DNA of 64,000 bases from Deinococcus piscis (GCF_014653275.1 NZ_BNAL01000009.1:1-64000); one strand, 5' to 3'; shown: positions 8,368 through 17,004, numbered from the stretch's first letter. The notes: a model not told the origin generated them from the sequence alone. Translations and numbers: made by a program.

Positions 8368-9326
8368 ACAGTGACCGCGACCGTCCCTACACTCCCAAGC
8401 CCAGCTTCCGCACCCGCGCCCGCAGTGGCCGGCGCGAAGGCGACCTCCGCACCGTCGGGGAACTGATGAACGCCGCCCTGGGCAAGAACCGCCTGGGCTT
8501 TGGGGTGCAGCGGGCACAGGCGCTGCTGATCTGGCCGCAGGCCGTGGGCCCCGATGTGGCGCGGCTCACACGGGCACGGTCCTTTCAGTTCGGCACGCTG
8601 CACATTGAGGCCCGCGACTCGGCAGCGGCGCACCATCTCAGCATGCAGCGGCACCACTTTCAGCGGCGGCTCAATGAGCTGCTGACGCAGCAGGCCCCGC
8701 CCGGCGTGACTCCTGAGCAAGTCACCGAAATTCGCTTTGGCACCGGCTGGACCGACCCCGGCGAAGTGCGGCGCGTGCAGGCCCCACAGTTGCCCGCGCT
8801 GGCCCCAGCCGAGCAGGCCCGCGCCGCAGAGGTGGCCCAGGCTGCCGGTGAAGAGTTGCAGGAAGTGGCGCGCCGGGCCGCTGAAGCCGTGGCTCAGCGT
8901 CGGCGCTGGCGTGAGCAGCAGGGATGGCAGCCCTGCCCCGTCTGCGGCGAGCCAAGCCCGCACACACCTTGCCGCCCCTGTCAGCTCACCCTGCGCGAAC
9001 CACTGGTCCGCCGCGCTGCCGACGAGCTGATGCACCGGCCTGAAACCGTCCTTGGTCTGGAAGACCGCCTGGGGCCAACAGCAGAGCAGGCCGCACATTT
9101 TCTGGCGGTGCAGGGCTTAGAAGGCCGGCTCAAACTGCTGGCGCTGGAATGTGTGCAGTCGGGCGGAGCAGGCGACTACCACGAATTCCTGGAAGAACAG
9201 TGCGGCAAGCTGCTGGCAGTACTGGGACGCAAACCGCTCAGCGCCGTGACCGCCAGCGACTACGCGGCGCTGCCCGAACAGGTCCGCCAAGTGTTGCTGG
9301 CTGGACGTAAGGCCAGCCAACGTTGA
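8364..9326 (+). CDS. DciA-like (DUF721) protein with added zinc ribbon
   Basis: The first 120 or so residues match DUF721/DciA, the loader of replicative helicase DnaB in bacteria without DnaC (LGFGVQRAQALLIWPQAVGPDVARLTRARSFQFG split across the KH-like fold). What follows is unusual for the family: an Ala/Glu-rich helical linker (residues 145-185), a four-cysteine ribbon CPVCGEPSPHTPCRPC around residues 192-207, and a helical C-terminus to residue 320, about twice the typical length. The gene overlaps recF by GTGA, matching the common recF-DUF721 order near replication genes. The role in helicase loading is inferred from the family. Confidence 0.82.
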   Translation: MNSDRDRPYTPKPSFRTRARSGRREGDLRTVGELMNAALGKNRLGFGVQRAQALLIWPQAVGPDVARLTRARSFQFGTLHIEARDSAAAHHLSMQRHHFQRRLNELLTQQAPPGVTPEQVTEIRFGTGWTDPGEVRRVQAPQLPALAPAEQARAAEVAQAAGEELQEVARRAAEAVAQRRRWREQQGWQPCPVCGEPSPHTPCRPCQLTLREPLVRRAADELMHRPETVLGLEDRLGPTAEQAAHFLAVQGLEGRLKLLALECVQSGGAGDYHEFLEEQCGKLLAVLGRKPLSAVTASDYAALPEQVRQVLLAGRKASQR

Positions 9327-9496
9327 GACGCCGGAAGCAAGTTCAGAGGCCTGAGGGCCTTGGCCGCGCTGCTTGTTCCACACTTTCCACGCTCAAGCGG
9401 TGGTGCAAGTAACCGCGCTCCTCCTCTGCCGTCCCATGCTCTCCTGGGCCCTACTGAAATCTTACTTTTTTGACGCTTGCCGGGGGTGGGGCGGAG

Positions 9497-9502
9497 TATG
9501 GT
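9497..9502 (+). promoter_or_regulatory. -10 box of leaderless mogA/moaB-like gene
   Basis: TATGGT lies six bases before ATG 9509. A TTGACG at 9470-9475 is too far upstream (21 bases) to be a standard -35 element. The rest of 9327-9496 holds no gene that I can see. Confidence 0.65.
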
Positions 9503-9508
9503 AAGCGC

Positions 9509-10036
9509 ATGTCTCCTTTAGCGGACCACGCTGCGCCGGCCACGCACCTGCCCCGCACTCCCCTGGTCCTGCGCTGCGGGGTGCTGACGATCAGCGACAC
9601 GCGCACGCCAGACACGGACCACAGCGGGCAATTTCTGGTCACGGCGTTGCAGGAGGCCGGGCATCAGGTGGACGGCTACCGCATCGTGCCGGATGAGCAG
9701 GCAGACATTGATCAGCAGCTACGCGACTGGCAAGTGGGCGGCTTTGACCTGATCCTCAGCACCGGCGGCACCGGTATCACCGGGCGGGACGTGACTGTGC
9801 CTGTGGTCGAGAGCCTGCTGACCAAGCCCCTGCCCGGCTTTGGGGAGCTGTTCCGGATGCTGTCGTATGGAGAAGTGGGCGGCGCAGCCATGCTGTCGCG
9901 GGCGGTGGGTGGGCTGGCCGGCCACACCCTGCTGTTTGCGCTGCCGGGGTCACGCGGCGCAGTGCAGACCGGCTGGACCCTGCTTGAAGGGCAATTGCAG
10001 CACCTGGCGGCTGAGGTACGCCGGGGGCAGCCCTGA
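9509..10036 (+). CDS. MogA/MoaB family molybdopterin biosynthesis protein
   Basis: A small single-domain member of the MoCF family, about 175 residues, that adenylates molybdopterin before Mo insertion. Visible family signatures are [15 protein letters not shown] near residue 26, the [13 protein letters not shown] loop near residue 84 and [25 protein letters not shown] near residue 110. The start follows the leaderless -10 box, and a longer frame from 9470 would have its start upstream of the promoter. It overlaps the following membrane protein gene at a TGATG junction. Confidence 0.87.
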   Translation: MSPLADHAAPATHLPRTPLVLRCGVLTISDTRTPDTDHSGQFLVTALQEAGHQVDGYRIVPDEQADIDQQLRDWQVGGFDLILSTGGTGITGRDVTVPVVESLLTKPLPGFGELFRMLSYGEVGGAAMLSRAVGGLAGHTLLFALPGSRGAVQTGWTLLEGQLQHLAAEVRRGQP

Positions 10037-10827
10037 TGCTCGAAGGGCTCCTCACCACGCCCTTTTTGGAGCGGCTGAACCTGTGGTTCGTGGCTGCCTG
10101 GGCCGTGCTGGCCCTGTACTGGCTGACGCGGGTGGGGCTTGCGGCGCGGCAGCGGCAGCGTCCAGCGGTGAGCTGGTGGAGCATTCCGGGGCTGCTGCTG
10201 CTGCTGCTCGCTCCTCTGCTTGAAGTGCCGGTGCTGTTCGGACTGGGCGCAGCCGTGCTGTTGCTGGCCGAATGGTGGCCGCGTGCCTTTGTGCCGGTCT
10301 GGCAGCGAACCGCCTGGGGTTGGGGACTGGTGCCAATAGCGCTGGGTGGAGCCGCGTTGCTGGCGCAGCCCGTGACTTTTCTGAGCCTATGTGGGGGCTT
10401 GGCGCTGGCCCTGTGGGGCTTGGCCCACCTGCTCGGAGGTCTGCTCTGGCTCCCGCCCCGGCCACCAAGTGGCTGGCTCCCGGCCAGCAGCCTGGGCAAG
10501 GTCGAGTCCCCCACCTTTGGCACGGCTGTCCGCTGGCAGCCCCGGCACCGGCCTGACCCACCCGAGCTGAGTGTGGCGCTGGGACCTGGTTACCTGACGC
10601 TCCGCAATGAGAGTGGGCAAACGGTGCAGCTGCGCGGCTGGACTCCGGCCCACCGCAACGCTTTTCTGGCCCTGGACCGCGCCCTTGCACCCCGTGCCGA
10701 GCACCGCCTCAGGCGCGACCCCGCGCAGCAAGGGGTCCGGGTGTGGTACACGGCGGACGGCAGCCGTGACGTGCGTGTGCTGCACGCCGACTGGCAGGAG
10801 CCCACGCCAGAGCGCACCCTGAACTAA
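10036..10827 (+). CDS. Multi-pass membrane protein of unknown function
   Basis: 263 residues. The first 145 hold about four hydrophobic segments (near residues 15-35, 48-85, 95-115 and 118-140), and the remainder is a soluble basic domain with likely beta strands (VALGPGYLTLRNESGQTVQLRGW). I recognise no family. The ATG overlaps the MogA/MoaB stop codon, so the two are co-translated, but nothing in the sequence ties this protein to molybdenum. No terminator separates it from the next gene. Confidence 0.65.
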   Translation: MLEGLLTTPFLERLNLWFVAAWAVLALYWLTRVGLAARQRQRPAVSWWSIPGLLLLLLAPLLEVPVLFGLGAAVLLLAEWWPRAFVPVWQRTAWGWGLVPIALGGAALLAQPVTFLSLCGGLALALWGLAHLLGGLLWLPPRPPSGWLPASSLGKVESPTFGTAVRWQPRHRPDPPELSVALGPGYLTLRNESGQTVQLRGWTPAHRNAFLALDRALAPRAEHRLRRDPAQQGVRVWYTADGSRDVRVLHADWQEPTPERTLN

Positions 10828-10914
10828 AGCGTTGGCTTCCAACAACATCAAGCAGGAAGTGAAAATGGCCTCTTCACCGGGACAAGCTTCACTCTGCGGA
10901 CCAGGCCGCCGCGT

Positions 10915-10920
10915 TAGACT
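10915..10920 (+). promoter_or_regulatory. -10 box of leaderless ccdA
   Basis: TAGACT lies seven bases before ATG 10928. The 100-base gap upstream otherwise shows no gene. Confidence 0.7.
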
Positions 10921-10927
10921 GGCCGTT

Positions 10928-11611
10928 ATGGTCGAAGTTGCCAGCGCCCCTACCCTCACGGTTGCTTTTATCGCCGGGTTGCTGTCTTTTCTCAGCCCCT
11001 GCGTGCTGCCGCTGGTGCCCTCCTATCTGGGGGTCATCGGCGGTACCCGCGCTCCGCTGGTCCGCGCCCTGGGGTTCATCGCCGGATTCGGTTTGGTGTT
11101 TGTGGCGCTGGGTGCGACCGCCAGTGCACTGGGCGCGCTGCTGGCTCCGCATAAGCTGCTGCTGGGTCGCCTGGCCGGTGGACTGATTGTCTTCTTTGGC
11201 CTGGTGATGCTGGGGGCGATTCGCCTGCCCTGGATGATGCGCGACACCCGCCAGATGAGCAGCGCCGACCACTACGGCCCGGTGGCACTGGGGGCCGCTT
11301 TTGCTTTTGGATGGAGTCCCTGCCTGGGGCCAGCGCTCGGCAGCATTCTGGGTCTGGCGGCCAGCACCAGCTCGCTCTCGCAGGGTGTGGTGCTGCTGCT
11401 CATCTATACCCTGGGGCTGGCGGTGCCGTTTCTGCTGGCCGCGCTGCTGTGGGACCGCGTCAACCTGCGCGGCCTGAACCGCTACACCGGCACCTTCGAG
11501 AAAGTAGGCGGAGCCATCCTGGTGGTGGTCGGTCTGCTGATGCTCAGCGGCTACTTTACGGTGCTGTCGTCCTTTTTTTACAGCGTGATGCCCGAATGGC
11601 TGCGGGTCTGA
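10928..11611 (+). CDS. ccdA: CcdA-type thiol-disulfide transporter (cytochrome c biogenesis)
   Basis: CcdA carries reducing power across the membrane to keep apocytochrome c thiols reduced. This 227-residue protein has six predicted membrane helices in two similar halves, each with the family cysteine: LSPCVLPLVPSYLG near residue 22 and WSPCLGPALG near residue 130. The start ATG 10928 follows the leaderless -10 box and places the first helix right after a short N-terminus. The ABC genes ccmA and ccmB follow immediately, supporting a cytochrome c maturation operon. Confidence 0.9.
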   Translation: MVEVASAPTLTVAFIAGLLSFLSPCVLPLVPSYLGVIGGTRAPLVRALGFIAGFGLVFVALGATASALGALLAPHKLLLGRLAGGLIVFFGLVMLGAIRLPWMMRDTRQMSSADHYGPVALGAAFAFGWSPCLGPALGSILGLAASTSSLSQGVVLLLIYTLGLAVPFLLAALLWDRVNLRGLNRYTGTFEKVGGAILVVVGLLMLSGYFTVLSSFFYSVMPEWLRV

Positions 11612-11612
11612 G

Positions 11613-12275
11613 GTGACGGGTACGGGCGAATACGCTGTGCAACTGCGTGCAGTCTGGCTGCGGCTGGGCCGTGAAGCGGTGCTGCGCGGCATTGACTTGG
11701 ACATTCCACAGGGTGAGCACGTCACCTTGCTCGGCCCGAACGGCGCGGGCAAAACCAGCTTGCTGCGGCTGCTGGCTTCGGCGCTGCGTCCGGCGCGGGG
11801 CGAGGGGCGCATCCTGGGCTATGACCTGCGCGACGCTGCTGCCGTACGCGAGCAGATTCACCTGATGCCGGTAGACGCGGCGCTTTATCCGGACCTCACC
11901 TGCCGCGAGAATCTGGAATTTGCCCTGCGGATGCACAGCCGCCCCCTGAGCGGTGTATCAGAGGCCCTGGCCCGCGTACACCTGACCGACGCTGAGGACC
12001 GACGCACCCGCTTCCTCTCGGCGGGGATGCGCAGGCGCTTGGCCCTGGCCCGGGCCTGGGTCCTGGCCCGCCCACTGACCCTGGTGGACGAACCCTTTGC
12101 CAACCTGGATACGGCTGGGCGTGAGCTGGTGCTGGAGCTGCTGGGCGACCTGACGACTCGCGGCACGACCCTGATCATTGCCGCCCATGAGCCGGAACTG
12201 GCCGCCCGCCTGGCCCCCCGGCAGCTGCATGTGGCAGCGGGGCAGCTGCGTGAAGTGCGCGAGGCTGCCAGATGA
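11613..12275 (+). CDS. ccmA: CcmA-like heme exporter ATP-binding protein
   Basis: An ABC ATPase of 220 residues: Walker A GPNGAGKTS near residue 43, the signature LSAGMRRRLALARAW near residue 133 in place of LSGGQ, and Walker B LTLVDEPFANLD near residue 153. With CcmB it forms the ABC unit that releases the heme chaperone CcmE during System I cytochrome c maturation. The GTG start lies one base after the ccdA stop, and its own stop overlaps ccmB by ATGA. The assignment rests more on the CcmB neighbour than on sequence alone. Confidence 0.85.
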   Translation: MTGTGEYAVQLRAVWLRLGREAVLRGIDLDIPQGEHVTLLGPNGAGKTSLLRLLASALRPARGEGRILGYDLRDAAAVREQIHLMPVDAALYPDLTCRENLEFALRMHSRPLSGVSEALARVHLTDAEDRRTRFLSAGMRRRLALARAWVLARPLTLVDEPFANLDTAGRELVLELLGDLTTRGTTLIIAAHEPELAARLAPRQLHVAAGQLREVREAAR

Positions 12276-12970
12276 GCGCCCTACACGTGGCCTGGGCGGT
12301 GGCCGCCAAAGACCTGCGCCTGGCGGGCCGCACCCGTGACGCGCTGCTGGCCACTGCTTTTTATGTGGCCCTGGTCCTGCTGGTCCAGGGCTTCGCGCTG
12401 GGCGCTCCGGATGGCCGCTCTGCGGGGGCCACCGCCAATCTGGCTGCGGGGGCCGTGTGGACCGCACTGACACTGGCCTCGGCGGTGGCGGCGGGCCGCG
12501 CCTTTTCTGCTGAGTCGGAAGCGGGCGCGCTGGAGCAGTTGCTGCTCTATCCTGCCCCGCCTGCCGCCATCTACCTGGGCAAACTGCTGGGCGTGCTGCT
12601 GCCACTGCTCCTGATTGCTGCAGTGACCTTGCCCACTGGCCTGCTGCTGTTTGGCGCACTGGGGGCAGGTCAGCCCCTGCCCTGGCCTGGGCTGCTGGGC
12701 GTGCTGTTGCTAGGTATCTTCGGCCTGAGTGCAGCGACCACCTTTTACGCCAGCCTGACCGTCAACCTGCGCGCCCGCGAAGCGCTGCTGCCCGCCCTGG
12801 CCTTCCCACTGCTGGTCCCGCTGGTGATCGCCACCGTGCGCATCACCTCCGTCCTCCTGACTGGGGGCTGGACGGATGAGGCCCTGTCCTGGGCGGGCTT
12901 TTTGCTGGCCTTTGACCTGGGCACGGTGGTGCTGGCGGCGTGGCTGTTTGGATATGCGGTAGAGGGATAG
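12272..12970 (+). CDS. ccmB: CcmB-like heme exporter membrane subunit
   Basis: 232 residues with six hydrophobic segments. The CcmB-like features are the N-terminal AAKDLRLAGRTRD, the segment FSAESEAGALEQLLLYPAPPAAIYLGK and the late LNLRAREALLPALAFPLLVPLVIA region. It is the membrane partner of CcmA, overlapping it by four bases. No ccmC, ccmE or ccmF follows: the next gene (asd) is on the other strand, so the rest of System I must be elsewhere. Confidence 0.87.
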   Translation: MSALHVAWAVAAKDLRLAGRTRDALLATAFYVALVLLVQGFALGAPDGRSAGATANLAAGAVWTALTLASAVAAGRAFSAESEAGALEQLLLYPAPPAAIYLGKLLGVLLPLLLIAAVTLPTGLLLFGALGAGQPLPWPGLLGVLLLGIFGLSAATTFYASLTVNLRAREALLPALAFPLLVPLVIATVRITSVLLTGGWTDEALSWAGFLLAFDLGTVVLAAWLFGYAVEG

Positions 12971-13023
12971 GGCTCGGTGAGCTATAGGCATCTTCCCTTC
13001 TTTCAGCTTTTATTGGTAATTCG

Positions 13024-13064
13024 CGCTGCAAAACAGCGTGTTGAAAGAGGAGGCTCTCGCCTCC
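13024..13064. terminator. Weak hairpins between convergent ccmB and asd
   Basis: Two small inverted repeats, CGCTG-CAAAA-CAGCG (13024-13038) and GGAGGC-TCTC-GCCTCC (13049-13064), lie between the convergent genes. On the minus strand the second is followed by TCTTTC. Either could act as a weak terminator, but neither has a good T-run. Confidence 0.4.
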
Positions 13065-13086
13065 CTGAATACCGCTGACTTCAGAG

Positions 13087-14091
13087 TTACTTCAGTGCGC
13101 CCTGTTCATACAGATATTCGGCAATCTGCACAGCATTCAGCGCCGCGCCCTTGAGCAGTTGGTCCCCCGCCACAAACAGCTCAATGCCGCCATCAAAGAC
13201 CAGGCTCTGACGAATGCGGCCCACTTCCACGTCATACTTGCCGGTGGCCGTCAGGGGCATGGGGTACACCTTTTGCTCCACGTCATCGCGCACTTCCACG
13301 CCGGGCGCAGCGGCCAGCAGCGCGCGGACCTCCTGCGGGGAAGCCGGACGCTCCAGCTCCAGCGTGATCGCCTCGGCGTGGGTGCGGAAGGTGGGAATCC
13401 GCACCGCCGTGCAGCTCACCAGCAGCGACTCGTCGCCAAAAATCTTGCGGGTTTCCCAGGCCACTTTCATCTCTTCTTTGGTGTAGCCATTGTCCTGAAA
13501 AGCGTCAATATGCGGAATGACATTGAAGGCAATGGGATGCGCGAACGCTGCCGGCGTATAGCTCTCCCCAGCCAGCTCCTGACGGGTCTGCTCCTGCAAC
13601 TCCTCGATGCCCTTTTGCCCGGCTCCCGAGGTGGCCTGATAGGTGCTGACAATCATCCGCTTGACCCCGTAGCGCTGGTGGATGGGATACACCGCCACCG
13701 CTGCGATGGCTGTGGTGCAGTTGGGATTGGCAATGATGCCCTGGTGCTTCAGGGCCGCTGCACCGTTGACTTCGGGCACCACCAGTGGCACGGCGGGGTC
13801 ATAGCGAAAGGCGCTGGAGTTGTCAATCACCAGCGAGCCGCCCGCCACCCACTTGGGAGCCATCTCCTGGCTGATAGAGCCGCCCGCCGAAGCCAAAATC
13901 ACATCGGCAGGAATCGCGCCCTCGGGCATGGCCTGCACTGTGAGCGGCTCACCACGGAACGGCAGCTGCGTCCCAGCTGAGCGGGGGCTGGCATACAGTT
14001 GCAGCTCGTCAATAGGCAGGCGGCTGGCTTCCAGCACTTTCAGCAGCTCATGCCCTACGGCTCCGGTGGCTCCAACAATCGCAAGTTTCAT
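13087..14091 (-). CDS. asd: Aspartate-semialdehyde dehydrogenase
   Basis: Reduces aspartyl phosphate to aspartate semialdehyde, the branch point for Lys, Met, Thr and diaminopimelate. The 334-residue protein begins with the NADP loop [11 protein letters not shown]. It has the catalytic cysteine in NPNCTT near residue 130 and ends with the conserved QIAEYL. A TAGTCT box lies seven bases upstream of the ATG on the minus strand, so the mRNA is probably leaderless. It is convergent with ccmB and divergent from phoH. Confidence 0.94.
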   Translation of the reverse strand: MKLAIVGATGAVGHELLKVLEASRLPIDELQLYASPRSAGTQLPFRGEPLTVQAMPEGAIPADVILASAGGSISQEMAPKWVAGGSLVIDNSSAFRYDPAVPLVVPEVNGAAALKHQGIIANPNCTTAIAAVAVYPIHQRYGVKRMIVSTYQATSGAGQKGIEELQEQTRQELAGESYTPAAFAHPIAFNVIPHIDAFQDNGYTKEEMKVAWETRKIFGDESLLVSCTAVRIPTFRTHAEAITLELERPASPQEVRALLAAAPGVEVRDDVEQKVYPMPLTATGKYDVEVGRIRQSLVFDGGIELFVAGDQLLKGAALNAVQIAEYLYEQGALK

Positions 14092-14163
14092 CCCTTACAG
14101 ACTAGAGCAAAGCCTAAAGCTACAGAAAGTGCGCTGGGCCATGACAGCCCCTGGCCGGTGGCC

Positions 14164-14169
14164 TAGACT
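14164..14169 (+). promoter_or_regulatory. -10 box upstream of phoH and its small upstream frame
   Basis: TAGACT lies seven bases before ATG 14177, which opens a 17-codon frame rather than phoH itself. Confidence 0.6.
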
Positions 14170-14176
14170 ACAGGCA

Positions 14177-14230
14177 ATGTCAACTGCGTTTTCCCCTTTT
14201 CTGCCCACAAGCGCTCAGGACCTCTTTTGA
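14177..14230 (+). CDS. Small leaderless upstream ORF of phoH
   Basis: ATG 14177 starts a 17-codon frame (MSTAFSPFLPTSAQDLF) at the expected transcription start. Its TGA (14228-14230) overlaps the TTG start of phoH (14227-14229). Such a TTGA overlap suggests that phoH is translated by ribosomes ending this small frame. The peptide has no run of one amino acid and resembles no known protein. Confidence 0.5.
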   Translation: MSTAFSPFLPTSAQDLF

Positions 14231-15300
14231 CCGGGCCTGATCTCACTGCGGCGGACACCCAGAGCAGCACTTCCGCCGAACAGCTCACCCTCCAAATTGA
14301 CCTGGAGCACCGCGAGGAAGCCCTGGCCCTGCTGGGCACGGGCGACGAGAACCTGCGGCTGATGCGCCAACTGACCCCTGCCCAGATACATGCGCGGGGC
14401 GGCACCGTGCAGATCAGCGGCACGCCCGCCGATGTCGAAGTGGCCGAGCGAATGGTCCGCGACGCTCTGGACGTGGTCCGCAAAGGCGGCGAACTGACCC
14501 CGGACCACCTGCGCCGCAGCGCTCGCCTGAGTGGAGAAGGCCGCTCGCTGGCTGCCGAAACCGAGGTCAGGGGCCTGAGCCTGCCACGCGGCCTTAAGCC
14601 CAAGACCCCCAGCCAAAAGGACTACCTCGAAAAAATCGAGAACAGTGACATTGTCTTTGGGGTGGGCCCAGCCGGGACCGGCAAAACCTATCTGGCTGTG
14701 GCGATGGCCGTCCAGGCGCTCAAGACCAAAAAGGTCAAGCGCATCATTCTGACCCGCCCGGCAGTGGAAGCGGGCGAACGCCTGGGCTTTCTACCGGGCG
14801 ACCTTCAGGCCAAGATTGACCCTTACCTGCGTCCGCTGTACGACGCCCTGTACGACATGCTGGACCAGGAAAAGTTCGAGTCTTACCTGCAAAGTGGCGT
14901 AATTGAGGTAGCTCCGCTGGCCTTCATGCGGGGCCGCACCCTCAACGACGCCTTTGTGATTCTGGACGAGGCGCAGAACACCACGGGCGAGCAGATGAAA
15001 ATGTTCCTGACCCGCATGGGCTTTAGCTCCAAAGTGGTTGTGACTGGTGACGTGACCCAGATTGACCTGCCGCGCCATGTCACGTCCGGCCTGGCGATTG
15101 CCAAGCGGGTCCTGTCGCCTATCGAGGGCATCAGCTGGCACGAATTCACCGATGTGGACGTGGTGCGTCACCCACTGGTGGGCCGCATTATCAAGGCATA
15201 CCAAGTGGCAGAGGACGCTGAAGAAGACCGCCGCGCTGCCCGCCGGGGCGAGTTCGCAGGGATTCCCGAAGAAGAACTGGACCGCCCAACCCAAAGCTGA
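14227..15300 (+). CDS. phoH: PhoH family P-loop ATPase
   Basis: PhoH-like ATPases are thought to act on RNA, in ribosome maturation or RNA decay. This 357-residue protein has an N-terminal KH-like segment (ARGGTVQISGTPADVEVAERMV, residues 55-80) and the ATPase core with Walker A GPAGTGKTYLAVAMA near residue 145 and Walker B FVILDEAQNTT near residue 235. It starts at TTG 14227, with AGGA at 14217-14220 and a four-base overlap with an upstream small frame. A strong terminator follows. Confidence 0.92.
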   Translation: MTGPDLTAADTQSSTSAEQLTLQIDLEHREEALALLGTGDENLRLMRQLTPAQIHARGGTVQISGTPADVEVAERMVRDALDVVRKGGELTPDHLRRSARLSGEGRSLAAETEVRGLSLPRGLKPKTPSQKDYLEKIENSDIVFGVGPAGTGKTYLAVAMAVQALKTKKVKRIILTRPAVEAGERLGFLPGDLQAKIDPYLRPLYDALYDMLDQEKFESYLQSGVIEVAPLAFMRGRTLNDAFVILDEAQNTTGEQMKMFLTRMGFSSKVVVTGDVTQIDLPRHVTSGLAIAKRVLSPIEGISWHEFTDVDVVRHPLVGRIIKAYQVAEDAEEDRRAARRGEFAGIPEEELDRPTQS

Positions 15301-15315
15301 GCCGCTGCGCCCTGG

Positions 15316-15342
15316 CCCCCGTCCGTATGACGGGGGTTTTTT
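15316..15342 (+). terminator. phoH terminator
   Basis: CCCCCGTC (15316-15323) and GACGGGGG (15329-15336) form an eight-pair stem with a five-base loop, followed by TTTTTTG. Confidence 0.9.
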
Positions 15343-15363
15343 GTTGAACGCTCGCTTGACCAC

Positions 15364-15386
15364 AAAAAAACCGCCCCGGAGGGCGG
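15364..15386 (-). terminator. sodA terminator
   Basis: On the minus strand CCGCCC-TCCG-GGGCGG is followed by seven T, 18 bases after the sodA stop codon. Confidence 0.88.
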
Positions 15387-15404
15387 CTTCTGAGAGGACC
15401 AGTC

Positions 15405-16034
15405 TTACTTGGCTTCAGCGTAGCGGCGGGCCACTTCGTCCCAGTTCACCACGTTCCAGAACGCCTTCAGGTAATCGGGGCGGCGGTTTTGGTAGTTCAG
15501 GTAGTAGGCGTGCTCCCACACGTCCACACCCAGAATTGGAGTGCCGCTGGTACCCGACACAGCTTCACCCATCAGTGGGTTGTCCTGGTTGGCGGTGCTG
15601 ACCACAGCCAGCTTGCCGTCCTTCACAACCAGCCAGGCCCAGCCGGAGCCGAAACGGGTCTTGGCGGCGTCTTCAAACTTCTCCTTGAAGGCGTCAAAAG
15701 AACCGAAAGCACTGGTGATGGCTTCCATCAGTTCGCCGCCCGGCTGGTTGCCTTCGCCCTGACCGCCGCCCAACACCGTCCAGAACAGGCTGTGGTTGGC
15801 ATGGCCACCAGCGTTGTTACGCACTGCACCCTTCTTGTCTTCGGGCAGGCGGTCCAGGTTCTGGATCACGTCCAGCACGTCCTTGTCGGCCCACTCGGTG
15901 CCTTCCAGGGCTTTGTTGGCATTGTCAACGTAGGCCTGGTGGTGCTTGCCGTGGTGAATCTGCATGGTCTGGGCGTCAATGTGAGGTTCCAGAGCGTCGT
16001 GAGCGTAGGGCAGTTGGGGAAGTTCAAAAGCCAT
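15405..16034 (-). CDS. sodA: Superoxide dismutase (Mn type)
   Basis: Converts superoxide to hydrogen peroxide and oxygen, a main antioxidant enzyme in Deinococcus. The 209-residue protein begins [20 protein letters not shown]. Metal ligands are the His in MQIHHGKHH, the His in HANHSLFW, and the Asp and His in [15 protein letters not shown] near residue 105 follows the Mn-SOD pattern. The start ATG 16034 has AAAGGAG just upstream on the minus strand, so the longer frame from 16094 is rejected. TACACT at 16083-16088 would give a leader of about 42 bases. Confidence 0.96.
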   Translation of the reverse strand: MAFELPQLPYAHDALEPHIDAQTMQIHHGKHHQAYVDNANKALEGTEWADKDVLDVIQNLDRLPEDKKGAVRNNAGGHANHSLFWTVLGGGQGEGNQPGGELMEAITSAFGSFDAFKEKFEDAAKTRFGSGWAWLVVKDGKLAVVSTANQDNPLMGEAVSGTSGTPILGVDVWEHAYYLNYQNRRPDYLKAFWNVVNWDEVARRYAEAK

Positions 16035-16164
16035 GATAGATCTCCTTTCGGCAGAAGTTAGGAATTCTGCCTGTGCAGCTCTAGTGTAGGTCACAGCTGC
16101 CCACCGTGCCCAGACCTTCTAGGGAGCCTTAAGTTGTATGCGGGCGAATATGGAAGCAGTGCGC

Positions 16165-16170
16165 TATGGT
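16165..16170 (+). promoter_or_regulatory. -10 box of leaderless gene at 16178
   Basis: TATGGT lies seven bases before GTG 16178. The ATG inside the box (16166) cannot be the start. Confidence 0.65.
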
Positions 16171-16177
16171 GAACAGC

Positions 16178-16534
16178 GTGACCACCGAAGCTGGACCCCA
16201 AGGCAGTCGGGCTGCCATTCGACTTCTCCAGGGTTATCTCTGGCATCCGCGTGAGCTGAGCATAGACCTGGACGCTTATCTGCCCCGCGAACTGGACGAG
16301 GCCAACGTCCTGTGGGATGAGATCGACCCGCCCTTCGCCTTTTTTGACAATGGCGAGCCGAGCAGCGGGCAGGTGTTTTATCAGTTCACCGTGCTGCGCG
16401 TCTATGACGAGCGTCCAGATGCCGAGCAACTGCACGCTGACGCCCAGGACGCCAGCCAGGCGCTTGAGCCGCTGCTCCAGGGCACTCCGGCTGGCCTGGG
16501 CTGGCAGCTGATGGAAGACCTGCGCGAACTGTGA
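16178..16534 (+). CDS. Hypothetical protein
   Basis: 118 residues from GTG 16178. It is acidic, soluble and without a motif I know; a stretch YLWHPRELSIDLDAYLPRE is followed by WDEIDPPFAFFDNG. It overlaps the next small gene (GTGATG junction), suggesting a two-gene operon. It is divergent from sodA, with about 70 bases between their -10 boxes. Confidence 0.6.
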   Translation: MTTEAGPQGSRAAIRLLQGYLWHPRELSIDLDAYLPRELDEANVLWDEIDPPFAFFDNGEPSSGQVFYQFTVLRVYDERPDAEQLHADAQDASQALEPLLQGTPAGLGWQLMEDLREL

Positions 16535-16755
16535 TGCTGTGGCTGGACCTGCTGACCGAGGGCGACCCTCACCCCCGCCGCTTTGACAGCCCGGCCAGCT
16601 TGCGGGCCTACCTGCTCAAGATGGAGCGCTTGGAAGAAGGCGCAGCCGAGCAGCTGCTGGCGCAGGGCCGCCTTGACCCACCAGACAGCCGCCGGAGCCT
16701 GCGCGTCAGACCTTTTCTAGAAGCCGCAGCATCGGACGCGCAGCCTTCAACATAA
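16534..16755 (+). CDS. Small hypothetical protein
   Basis: About 73 residues, rich in Leu, Arg and Glu (SLRAYLLKMERLEEGAAEQLL), probably helical, with no recognised family. It can start at GTG 16531 or ATG 16534, both overlapping the stop of the upstream gene, so it is translationally coupled to it. Confidence 0.55.
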   Translation: MLWLDLLTEGDPHPRRFDSPASLRAYLLKMERLEEGAAEQLLAQGRLDPPDSRRSLRVRPFLEAAASDAQPST

Positions 16756-16773
16756 ATAGAGTAGGGAAACTCG

Positions 16774-17004
16774 GTGATTACCGAATATCTGACCTTGCTT
16801 GCCCAGCCGCCTGCTGCGTGGTGGGCTGAACTGGAACAGCAAGTCGCTGAGGCCGGGATCATGTTGGAGCGTGAGCGGGGTGAGAGTGTGGGCCGCCTGT
16901 ACTGACGGCTGACGCTGCGGGGCCCACAGGACGCGGTAGAGCAGGTGCGCAACTGGACTGTGCGCCGCTGCTGGCAAGAAGGCTTGCAGGTCTTTACGGT
17001 GTAG
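16774..17004 (+). pseudogene. Small ORF interrupted by an in-frame TGA
   Basis: GTG 16774 opens a frame that reads MITEYLTLLAQPPAAWW and on for 43 codons to TGA (16903-16905). The same frame then continues without another stop for 32 codons (RLTLRGPQDAVEQVRNW) to TAG at 17002-17004. Codon choice on both sides of the TGA looks like that of neighbouring genes. One base change (for example TGG to TGA) would explain it. I do not recognise the intact protein. A sequencing error is the main alternative. Confidence 0.5.

Noticed and set aside
9470..9475. TTGACG as -35 element for the MogA/MoaB-like gene
   Set aside because: The 21-base distance to the -10 box is outside the working range.
16903..16905. 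In-frame TGA read as selenocysteine
   Set aside because: No downstream SECIS-like hairpin is apparent and the protein has no redox motif. A nonsense change is simpler.
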